A DNA stretch of 49,964 nt, taken from Acrocarpospora pleiomorpha (lineage in GTDB: Bacteria; Actinomycetota; Actinomycetes; Streptosporangiales; Streptosporangiaceae). The stretch is taken from contig NZ_BLAF01000039.1 of assembly GCF_009687885.1 (NCBI RefSeq), positions 1 to 49,964 of the forward strand. The letters are read 5' to 3'. This document shows positions 26,103 to 32,886 of this stretch, piece by piece. The notes under the pieces are model-generated. The model did no database searches. It was given only the letters and a program-made list of their open reading frames with translations, and was not told the DNA's origin. Every line of letters begins with the position of its first letter. Within the stretch, counting starts at the first letter, position 1. Position numbers and translations under genes: made by a program.

Positions 26103-27055
26103 CCCTGTTGGAGAACCCACCGGAGGCGTCCGCCCCGGACAAGCCGGTCAAGGCGCACTGGTTCCGGCTGCTGCTGGCCGACCCGGCCGCCTTCGTCTCC
26201 GCGTTGATCCTGCTGCTGGTCGCGTTCGTCGCGGTGTTCGGCACCCGGCTGGCCGGCGCCAGCGCCACCAAGGGCGACCTGTCGCTGTCCCGGCTGGCTC
26301 CGTTCAGCCTCGACCACGGCTGGCAGTACGTACTCGGCGGCGACCTGCTCGGCCGCAGCCTGCTCGGCCGGCTCATGGTGGCCACCCAGACCACGATGAG
26401 CGTGGTCGTGCCGGTGGTGCTGATCTCGCTGGTGATCGGCGCCTCGGCCGGGATGTGGGCGGGCTATCACCGCGGCTGGCGGGAGACCGTCGCGATGCGG
26501 ATCGCCGACGTCATTCTCAGCTTCCCTTCGCTGCTGATGGCGGTCGTGGTGCTCTACATCTTCTCGCCCAGCATCGCCAGCATCATCGCGATCCTCGCGA
26601 TCACCCGCATCCCCGTCTACCTGCGCACCGCCCGCGCCGAGTCGGCCGAACTGCAGACCCGGCTCTTCGTGGACGCGGCCCGCACGTTCGGCACCCCGAG
26701 TGGCGCGATCATCCGCCGGCACATCTTCCCGATCGTGCTGCCCACCCTGCTCACCGTGGCCACGGTGGACTTCTGCTATGTGATGCTGGCCGAGTCCTCG
26801 CTCAGCTTCCTCGGCATCGGCGTGCAGCCGCCGGACGTGAGCTGGGGTCTGATGGTCGCCCAGGGCCGCGACCAGCTGCGCACCCAGTGGTGGCTGTCGG
26901 TGCTGCCCGGCCTGGCCATCGTGATCACCACCGTGTCGGCGAACCTGCTCGCGTCCTGGGTCCGGATCGCCACCGACCCGGGACAGCGCTGGCGCCTGAC
27001 CGCACCCCGCCGGCGGCGTCGCGCCGCCCGGCCGACCGTGCTGGAGACGACATGA
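26099..27055 (+). CDS. ABC transporter permease (DppC/OppC-like)
   Basis: A 318-residue permease that pairs with the DppB-like subunit. It has one N-terminal helix (PAAFVSALILLLVAFVAVFG), a periplasmic loop with LGGDLLGRSLLGRLMVATQ (the DppC GTDxLGRD region, altered here to GGDLLGRS), and four or five further helices. The EAA loop is AARTFGTPSGAIIRRHIFP. The C-terminal region has LAESSLSFLGIGVQPPDVSWG, a strong family signature. The tail ends with a basic run (APRRRRRAARP). The start overlaps the DppB stop and the stop overlaps the next start by 4 bp. Confidence 0.93.
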   Translation: MTLLENPPEASAPDKPVKAHWFRLLLADPAAFVSALILLLVAFVAVFGTRLAGASATKGDLSLSRLAPFSLDHGWQYVLGGDLLGRSLLGRLMVATQTTMSVVVPVVLISLVIGASAGMWAGYHRGWRETVAMRIADVILSFPSLLMAVVVLYIFSPSIASIIAILAITRIPVYLRTARAESAELQTRLFVDAARTFGTPSGAIIRRHIFPIVLPTLLTVATVDFCYVMLAESSLSFLGIGVQPPDVSWGLMVAQGRDQLRTQWWLSVLPGLAIVITTVSANLLASWVRIATDPGQRWRLTAPRRRRRAARPTVLETT

Positions 27056-28026
27056 CCACGATCGGCATGGAGGTCAGCGAGCTGACCGTGGAACTCACCA
27101 CCCCGCGTGGCCAGGTCCGCGCGGTGGACGGCGTGAGCTTCACCGCGTACCGCGGCCGCACGCTGGCGCTGCTCGGCGAGTCCGGCTGCGGCAAGAGCAT
27201 GACCGCGCAGGCGGTCGCCGGGCTGCTCGAGCCGATCGCCTCGGTGACGGCCGGCTCGATCCAGGTGGACGGCGAGGACCTGCTCAAGGTGAGCCGCAAA
27301 CGGCGCCGGCAGCTCGCCGGCCCGGCGCTGTCGATCGTCTTCCAGGACGCGCTCGCCGCCCTGAACCCGGTGCTCAAGGTCGGCACCCAGCTGGCCGAGC
27401 CGTACCGGATCCACCAGCGGATGCCGGCCAAGCAGGCCCGGGCGAAGGCGATCGAGCTGATGCGGCACGTCGGCATCCCCGAGCCGGAGTCACGGGTGGA
27501 CGCCTACCCGCACCAGTTCTCCGGCGGCATGCGGCAGCGGCTGCTGATCGCGATGGCGGTGGCGCTCTCGCCCAAGGTGCTCATCGCCGACGAGCCGACC
27601 ACCGCCCTGGACGTCACCGTGCAGGCGCAGATCCTGGCGCTCCTCGCCCGGCTGCGCGCGGAGCACGACATGGCGGTCGTGCTGATCACCCACGACCTGG
27701 CCGTGGTCGCCGAGGAGGCGGACTCGGTGGCCGTCATGTACGCCGGCCGGATCGTCGAGACCGGGCCGGTGGACGAGGTGTTCGAGGACCCGCGGCACCC
27801 GTACACCCGCGGGCTGCTCGACTCGGTGCCGGTGAGCGCCGAGCGCGGCGCCGACCTGAGCTCGATCCCGGGCGCCCCGCCTGACCTGTTCTCCATCCCG
27901 CCGGGCTGCCCGTACCAGGCGCGCTGCCCGCTGGTGCGGGACGTCTGCCGGGCCGAGCGCCCGCCGCTCAAGACCCGGGCCGGCCGCACGGTCGCCTGCC
28001 ACGTCGCCGATGGGACCGCCCGATGA
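27052..28026 (+). CDS. ABC transporter ATP-binding protein (DppD/OppD-like)
   Basis: A 324-residue ATPase that powers the importer. Walker A GESGCGKS lies at residues 42-49, the Q-loop near SIVFQDALAALNPVL, the ABC signature at FSGGMRQRL, Walker B at VLIADEPTTALD and the switch His in VLITHDLAVVAEEA. The C-terminal oligopeptide-transporter extension with its Cys motif is present (PPGCPYQARCPLVRDVC). The start is ATG 27052, overlapping the permease stop; the long reading frame from 26089 upstream is a shadow of the permease gene. The stop overlaps the next ATPase start by 4 bp. Confidence 0.93.
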   Translation: MTTIGMEVSELTVELTTPRGQVRAVDGVSFTAYRGRTLALLGESGCGKSMTAQAVAGLLEPIASVTAGSIQVDGEDLLKVSRKRRRQLAGPALSIVFQDALAALNPVLKVGTQLAEPYRIHQRMPAKQARAKAIELMRHVGIPEPESRVDAYPHQFSGGMRQRLLIAMAVALSPKVLIADEPTTALDVTVQAQILALLARLRAEHDMAVVLITHDLAVVAEEADSVAVMYAGRIVETGPVDEVFEDPRHPYTRGLLDSVPVSAERGADLSSIPGAPPDLFSIPPGCPYQARCPLVRDVCRAERPPLKTRAGRTVACHVADGTAR

Positions 28027-29027
28027 CCGACTCGCCGCTGCTCGAAGTCCAGGGACTCAGCAAGTCCTTCCACGTGCCCAAGGGGCCGAACGGGAACGAC
28101 CGGCTGCGCGCCCTCGACGGCGTCGACCTGACCCTGCGCAAGGGCGAGACGCTCGGCCTGGTCGGCGAGTCCGGCTGCGGGAAGTCCACCCTGGCCCGCA
28201 CGCTGATGCTGCTGGAACGACCCGACCAGGGCACGGTCCGGTTCGGCGGGGTGGACCCGTTCGCCCTGCGCAAGAGCGAGCTGCTGCGCTGGCGGCGCCG
28301 GGTGCAGATGGTCTTCCAGGATCCGTACGCGTCGCTGAACCCACGGCTGACCACCGCCCAGATCATCGCCGAGCCGTGGCACACCCACCGCGACCTGTTC
28401 CGCACCTCGCGCGAGCGCGCCGCCCGGGTCCGCGAGCTGCTGGACCTGGTCGGGCTGCGGCCCGGCGACGCCGACCGCTACCCCCAGGAGTTCTCCGGCG
28501 GGCAGCGGCAGCGCATCGGCATCGCCCGCGCCCTGGCGCTCGGCGCGGAGGTGGTGATCTGCGACGAGCCGGTGTCCGCCCTGGACCTGTCCGTGCAGGC
28601 CCAGGTCCTCAACCTGTTGAACGAGCTGCAACGGGCGCTGTCGGTGTCGTACCTGTTCATCTCGCACGACCTCTCGGTGGTACGCCACGTCGCGGACCGG
28701 GTCGCGGTGATGTACCTCGGCCGGATCGTGGAGACCGGCGCCACCAAGGAGATCTTCGAGAACCCGCGGCACCCGTACACGAAGGCCTTGCTGTCGGCCG
28801 CGCCCTCGCTGCGCCGGGCGGACCGGGAGAACAAGCAGAAGATCCTGCTCAAGGGCGAGCTGCCGTCCCCGCTGGACCCCCCAAGCGGCTGTCGCTTCCG
28901 GACCCGCTGCTGGCAGGCCACCGACCTGTGCGCGGAGACCCCGCCGACGAGCGCAGATCCGGTGTCGCCCGGGCACACCGCCGAGTGCCACCACCCGCTC
29001 GACGCGCGCGTCTCCGCCGCGCGGTGA
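28023..29027 (+). CDS. ABC transporter ATP-binding protein (DppF/OppF-like)
   Basis: A 334-residue second ATPase of the importer. Walker A GESGCGKST is at residues 48-56, followed by MVFQDPYASLNPRLT (Q-loop), signature FSGGQRQRIGIARAL, Walker B VVICDEPVSALDLSV and LFISHDLSVVRHVAD. The C-terminal extension has the Cys motif SGCRFRTRCWQATDLC. Two different ATPases per transporter is the normal Dpp/Opp arrangement. It overlaps the upstream ATPase by ATGA and the downstream TauE-family gene by GTGA, so all six genes from the binding protein on probably form one transcript. Confidence 0.93.
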   Translation: MTDSPLLEVQGLSKSFHVPKGPNGNDRLRALDGVDLTLRKGETLGLVGESGCGKSTLARTLMLLERPDQGTVRFGGVDPFALRKSELLRWRRRVQMVFQDPYASLNPRLTTAQIIAEPWHTHRDLFRTSRERAARVRELLDLVGLRPGDADRYPQEFSGGQRQRIGIARALALGAEVVICDEPVSALDLSVQAQVLNLLNELQRALSVSYLFISHDLSVVRHVADRVAVMYLGRIVETGATKEIFENPRHPYTKALLSAAPSLRRADRENKQKILLKGELPSPLDPPSGCRFRTRCWQATDLCAETPPTSADPVSPGHTAECHHPLDARVSAAR

Positions 29028-29740
29028 GCGGCTGGGCGGTCACCGTCGTCGCGCTGGCCATCGTCCTGGCCAGCTGCCTGCAGGGCTCGATCGGCTTCGG
29101 CATGGGCATGGTGGCCGCGCCGGTGGTCGCGATCGTCGACCCGGGCCTGCTGCCCGGCATGCTGATCATGCTGGCCGTGGTGCTCACTCTGGCGGTCACG
29201 CTACGCGAGCGCGAGGCGGTGAACCTGCGCGGCGCGGGCTGGGCGCTGTTCGGCCGGGTGCCCGGCACGGTGGCCGGCGTCTGGCTGGTCGCGGTCCTCC
29301 CGCAACGCTGGCTGGCGCTGCTGCTCGGGGCGGCGGTGCTGGTCGGCGTGGTGCTGGCGATCGCCGGCTGGGCGCCGGACCCGACCCGGCGGACGACCGC
29401 GGCCGCCGGCGCGGTCTCCGGCCTGCTGGGCACGGCGACGTCGATCGGCGGTCCGCCGATGGCGCTGGTCTGGCAGTCGTCGAGCGGTGCCCAGCTGCGC
29501 GGCACGATGGCCGCGTTCTTCCTGGTCGGGTCGGCGATGTCGCTGGCCGGGCTGGCGCTGACCGGCTCGGTCCACGCGGACACGGTCCGGGCGGCGGTGT
29601 GGTTCCTGCCCCCGACGGCGGCCGGCTACCTGCTGTCCCGCTACGTCAACCGCTTCATGAGCCGGCGCCGCCTACGCATCACCGCGATCGTGGTCTCCGT
29701 GGTCGGCGCCCTGATCCTGATAGCCGACCAGTTCCGCTGA
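29024..29740 (+). CDS. TauE/SafE-family membrane protein
   Basis: A 238-residue membrane protein with about seven to eight helices. It begins SGWAVTVVALAIVLASCLQG and carries the family repeats GSIGFGMGMVAAPVVAIVDPGLLPG and GLLGTATSIGGPPMALVWQ, related by the internal duplication typical of TauE/SafE proteins. Members move sulfite, sulfonates, sulfoacetate or other organic anions; some stand next to sugar-acid genes. The start is GTG 29024, overlapping the DppF stop by four bases, which makes it the last gene of the importer operon. Export of an acid by-product or import of a small acid are both possible. Its last 69 bp overlap the end of the convergent dehydrogenase gene. Confidence 0.85.
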   Translation: MSGWAVTVVALAIVLASCLQGSIGFGMGMVAAPVVAIVDPGLLPGMLIMLAVVLTLAVTLREREAVNLRGAGWALFGRVPGTVAGVWLVAVLPQRWLALLLGAAVLVGVVLAIAGWAPDPTRRTTAAAGAVSGLLGTATSIGGPPMALVWQSSSGAQLRGTMAAFFLVGSAMSLAGLALTGSVHADTVRAAVWFLPPTAAGYLLSRYVNRFMSRRRLRITAIVVSVVGALILIADQFR

Positions 29741-30715
29741 GTGAACCACATTGCGCAGGGGACGGCCGGCGGCGAGGGCGTCGATCGCCGCGGCGATGTC
29801 CTGGGCCCGGCCGCGGAACGTGTCATCGGTGTGGCCTGCCTGGTGCGGGGTCAGCAGCACGTTGGGCAGCGCGGAGAAGTCGTGACTGGCCGGGGGCTTG
29901 CCCTCGCGCGGGTGACCCCACCACACGTCCAGCGCCGCCCCCGCTATCGTGCCGTCGGCCAGCGCGGCGTACGTCGCGGCCTCGTCCAGGATCGGCCCTC
30001 GGGCGACATTGATCAGCAGGGCGTCCGGGCGCATCAACCGGTACTGCTTCTCGCCGAGCAGGCCGCGCGTCGCGTCGGTCAGCGGCACGGTCACCACCAC
30101 GACGTCGGAGGTGGACAGGAGATGGTCCAGCTCGTCGATGCCGCCCACCCAAGCCAGCTCCACGCCGGCCGGTCCCGCCGCCGACGGACGCGCCCGCACC
30201 GCCTGCACACGGGCGCCGAACGCCCCGGCCAGCCGGGCCACCTCCGTCCCGATCTCGCCGAGCCCGATGAGCCCGACCATCCGGCCGTGCAGCGTCGGCC
30301 CGAGCGGGACCGCCGGGTCGGTGAGCACCGACCGCCACACGCCGCGGCGGAACTCGGCGTCCGACCGCGGCACTCGCCGGGCGAGCAGGACGGCGCCGGC
30401 CAGCACGTACTCGGCGATGGACCGGCCGTGGTGGAAGGTGTTCACCACCTGGACGCCGGCCGGCAGGTTGGCGAGCGGGATCTTGTCGTAGCCGGCGCCG
30501 GTGACGTGCACCAGGCGCAGCCGCCCGGCGGCGCGAGCCATCTCGGTCGTCATACTCGCGGCGACCAGCACGTCGGCCGTGCGCAGGGCCTCGATCTGCC
30601 GCTCTGGGCTCCAGCCCGACGCGAAGGTCCAGTGGTGGACACCGCCGGCGGTCAGCACGTCCTCGTACCGGTCCATGATCCGGTCGGTCTGGAGCACCCG
30701 CAGCGGCGTCACCAT
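29672..30715 (-). CDS. NAD-dependent D-2-hydroxyacid dehydrogenase-family protein
   Basis: A 347-residue oxidoreductase. The NAD fold is GLIGLGEIGTEVARLAGAFG; Arg lies in INVARGPILDE and His in VLLTPHQAGHTDD. The usual DxFxxEP stretch that carries the catalytic Glu reads ALDVWWGHPREGKPPAS, a form I recall from a subgroup with DVWYRYP-like sequences, so chemistry may differ from classical glycerate dehydrogenases. The start ATG 30715 overlaps the stop of the upstream dehydratase gene by 7 bp; GTG 30712 is an alternative. The C-terminal region runs 69 bp into the end of the TauE-family gene on the other strand. It is tied to the second dehydratase. Confidence 0.85.
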   Translation of the reverse strand: MVTPLRVLQTDRIMDRYEDVLTAGGVHHWTFASGWSPERQIEALRTADVLVAASMTTEMARAAGRLRLVHVTGAGYDKIPLANLPAGVQVVNTFHHGRSIAEYVLAGAVLLARRVPRSDAEFRRGVWRSVLTDPAVPLGPTLHGRMVGLIGLGEIGTEVARLAGAFGARVQAVRARPSAAGPAGVELAWVGGIDELDHLLSTSDVVVVTVPLTDATRGLLGEKQYRLMRPDALLINVARGPILDEAATYAALADGTIAGAALDVWWGHPREGKPPASHDFSALPNVLLTPHQAGHTDDTFRGRAQDIAAAIDALAAGRPLRNVVHSAELVGYQDQGADHGDHDRGDA

Positions 30716-31980
30716 CGCGGCGACACCGCCCGGTACGACGGATCGACGGTCTGCATATAGCCGGTGTCGTCGCGGTTGCGCAGTCCGCAGGACAGGTACT
30801 GCTCGTGCAGCCGGCCCAGAGCGTCGCGATCCAGCTCGACGCCGAGCCCGGGACCGTCCGGCACCGCGACCGCGCCGTCCACGAAGCCGATGGCGCCGGG
30901 CTTGATCACGTCCTCGTCCGCGCGCTTCCACGGCCAGTGCGTGTCGCAGGCGTAGTCCAGGTTGGGCGTGGCCGCGGCCAGGTGGGTCATCGCGGCCAGG
31001 CTGATCCCCAGGTGCGAGTTGGAATGCATGGACAGCCCGAGACCGAAGGTCCGGCACAGCCCGGCGAGCAGTTGCGAGCGGCGCAGCCCGCCCCAGAAGT
31101 GGTGGTCGGAGAGCACCACGCCGACCGCGTCCGCGCGGACGGCCGGCGGCACGTCGTCGAAGGCGACCACGCACATGTTCGTGGCCAGCGGCATCGGCAC
31201 CTGCCTGGCCACCTCGGCCATCCCCTCGATGCCGGGGGTCGGGTCCTCCAGGTACTCCAGTACGCCCGCGAGCGCCTTGCCCACCATCACCGAGGTCTCC
31301 ACCGTCCAGGCGGCGTTCGGGTCCAGCCGCAGCGGCAGGTCCGGAAACTCCGCACGCAACGCGAGGATCGCGGCGATCTCCTCCTCGGGCGGGAACACGC
31401 CGCCCTTGAGCTTCAGCGCGCCGAAGCCGTACCTGTCGATCATGGTGCGGGCCTGCCGCACGATGCCGTCCGGATCGAGCGCGGCGCCCCACTCGTCCGC
31501 CGGAGCGCCGGGATGGCCCGCCCACTTGTAGAAGAGATAGCCGCTGAAGGCCACCCGGTCGCGGAGCCGTCCGCCGAGCAGGTCGGACACCGGCCGGCCG
31601 ACGGTCTTACCCTGGATGTCGAGCAGCGCGACCTCGAACGGCGACAGCACCCGGTCGGCGGTGCTGGAGCCGGTCACCATGCCGCTCATGCCGTGCCCGC
31701 CGGTGGTGGTGTCCGCGGCCAGCACCCGGGTCACCCGGGCCGCGGCGTCGTTGAGGGCGAAGACCTCGGTGCCGATCAGGGCGTCGGCGGCCCCGCGCAG
31801 CCGGGCCAGATGAGCCTCGTCGCCATACGTCTCGCCGAGCCCGGTCAGTCCGGCCGCGGTCTCCACCTCGACGATCGCGCGCAGGGCGAATGGTTCGTGC
31901 ACGCCGACGGTGTTCAGCAGCGGCAGGTCGTGGAAGGCCACCGGGGTGGTCGTGATACGTGTGACACGGTCCTGAACCAT
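30709..31980 (-). CDS. Second enolase-superfamily acid-sugar dehydratase (glucarate dehydratase-related)
   Basis: A 423-residue mandelate racemase/glucarate dehydratase-type enzyme, clearly different from the GudD at 18638. The N-terminal cap is ITTTPVAFHDLPLLNTVGVH and ALRAIVEVETAAGLTGLGE. The barrel has GALKLKGGVFPPEEE (KxK), RLDPNAAW (Asp), EYLEDPTPGIEG (Glu), PLATNMCVVAF (Asn) and LSMHSNSHLGISLAAMTHL (His). The residues used for abstraction of a proton next to a carboxylate are all there. The GudD hallmark DAGGRGPQTFDLRT is replaced by DTTTGGHGMSGMVTG, so its substrate probably differs from plain D-glucarate. Operon with a 2-hydroxyacid dehydrogenase; divergent from the IclR gene. Confidence 0.9.
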   Translation of the reverse strand: MVQDRVTRITTTPVAFHDLPLLNTVGVHEPFALRAIVEVETAAGLTGLGETYGDEAHLARLRGAADALIGTEVFALNDAAARVTRVLAADTTTGGHGMSGMVTGSSTADRVLSPFEVALLDIQGKTVGRPVSDLLGGRLRDRVAFSGYLFYKWAGHPGAPADEWGAALDPDGIVRQARTMIDRYGFGALKLKGGVFPPEEEIAAILALRAEFPDLPLRLDPNAAWTVETSVMVGKALAGVLEYLEDPTPGIEGMAEVARQVPMPLATNMCVVAFDDVPPAVRADAVGVVLSDHHFWGGLRRSQLLAGLCRTFGLGLSMHSNSHLGISLAAMTHLAAATPNLDYACDTHWPWKRADEDVIKPGAIGFVDGAVAVPDGPGLGVELDRDALGRLHEQYLSCGLRNRDDTGYMQTVDPSYRAVSPRW

Positions 31981-32028
31981 GTTCGATATTCTGGCATATG
32001 TCTACATGCTCGAACAATACTGGAAATC

Positions 32029-32044
32029 GTCCGCATATGTGGAC
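32029..32044. promoter_or_regulatory. 16-bp palindrome, probable IclR operator of the second dehydratase/IclR region
   Basis: GTCCGCATATGTGGAC is an inverted repeat around CATATG, one or two bases off perfect. It matches the site in front of the importer operon at 23527. A weaker half-copy with the same core sits nearby (CATATG at 31995-32000). The region lies between the divergent starts at 31980 and 32077, so binding here could control both the dehydratase pair and the regulator itself. Confidence 0.62.
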
Positions 32045-32076
32045 AGCTCTATCCTTCCCCGACTACGCTGAGCAGC

Positions 32077-32874
32077 ATGACGGATGATCTCGAAGAGACC
32101 GGAGGAGTCCGCGAGGTCAAATCTGCGGCGCGTACGGTCGAGTTGCTGGAATACCTGGCGGCCCGGCGCAACCGCCCGGCCCGGCTGCGGGAGCTCTCCG
32201 ACGCGCTCGGCGTGCCGCGCAGCAGCCTGCACGCCCTGCTCCGGACCCTGGTCAAGCACGGCTGGGTGCGCACCGACTCGTCCGGCTCGCTCTACGGCAT
32301 CGGCATCCGGGCCCTGCTGGCCGGCACCAGCTACCTGGACACCGACCCCTATCTGGCGCTGATCGTGCCGTTCCTGGAGGAACTGCGCGAGAAGGTCGAC
32401 GAGACGTTCCACTTCGGGCGGCTCGACGGGCCGGACGTGGTCTACCTGGCCACCCGCGAGTCGAGCCAGTATCTGCGGCCGTACAGCCGGGTCGGGCGGC
32501 GGCTGCCCGCCTACAGCACGGCGCTGGGCAAGGCGCTGCTGGCCGAGCGCAGCCCGGCGCAGCTCGACGGGCACCTGCCGAAGACGATGGACGCGCTCAC
32601 CCGCTACACCATCACCTCGCGCGCCGCGCTGGAGGCGGAGCTGGATCGCACGCGCAAGCGCGGCTACGCGATCGACGAGCAGGAGAACAGCCTCGGGCTG
32701 CGGTGCTACGCGGTCGCCCTGCACTACGCCGAGCCGCCGGTCGACGCGATAAGCGTGTCCATCCCGCTCGCGCGGCTCACCACGGAGGGCGAGCTCGAGG
32801 TCGTCGCCATCATGCTCCAGCTGCGCGACCGCATCACCCGCGTGGTCAACCCGCTCGGGGGACTCTCCGGGTAA
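32077..32874 (+). CDS. IclR-family transcriptional regulator
   Basis: A 265-residue regulator. The N-terminal winged helix reads AARTVELLEYLAARRNRPA, LRELSDALGVPRSSLHALLR and HGWVRTDSSGSLYGIG. The C-terminal IclR effector domain has ETFHFGRLDGPDVVYLATRES, AYSTALGKALLAE and YAIDEQENSLGLRCYAVAL, with the family Cys. The start is ATG 32077. IclR proteins usually repress catabolic operons and bind short palindromes; the two GTCYRCATATGYRGAC copies at 23527 and 32029 are its best candidate sites. The effector is probably a sugar diacid or keto-deoxy acid. It ends 12 bp before the convergent acyltransferase gene and marks the island's right edge. Confidence 0.93.
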   Translation: MTDDLEETGGVREVKSAARTVELLEYLAARRNRPARLRELSDALGVPRSSLHALLRTLVKHGWVRTDSSGSLYGIGIRALLAGTSYLDTDPYLALIVPFLEELREKVDETFHFGRLDGPDVVYLATRESSQYLRPYSRVGRRLPAYSTALGKALLAERSPAQLDGHLPKTMDALTRYTITSRAALEAELDRTRKRGYAIDEQENSLGLRCYAVALHYAEPPVDAISVSIPLARLTTEGELEVVAIMLQLRDRITRVVNPLGGLSG

Positions 32875-32886
32875 GGACTCCGCCCG

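Noticed and set aside
26089..27051. 5' extension of the DppD frame through the permease gene
   Set aside because: The permease reads in another frame with family motifs; the ATPase start at 27052 overlaps its stop in the usual ATGA way.
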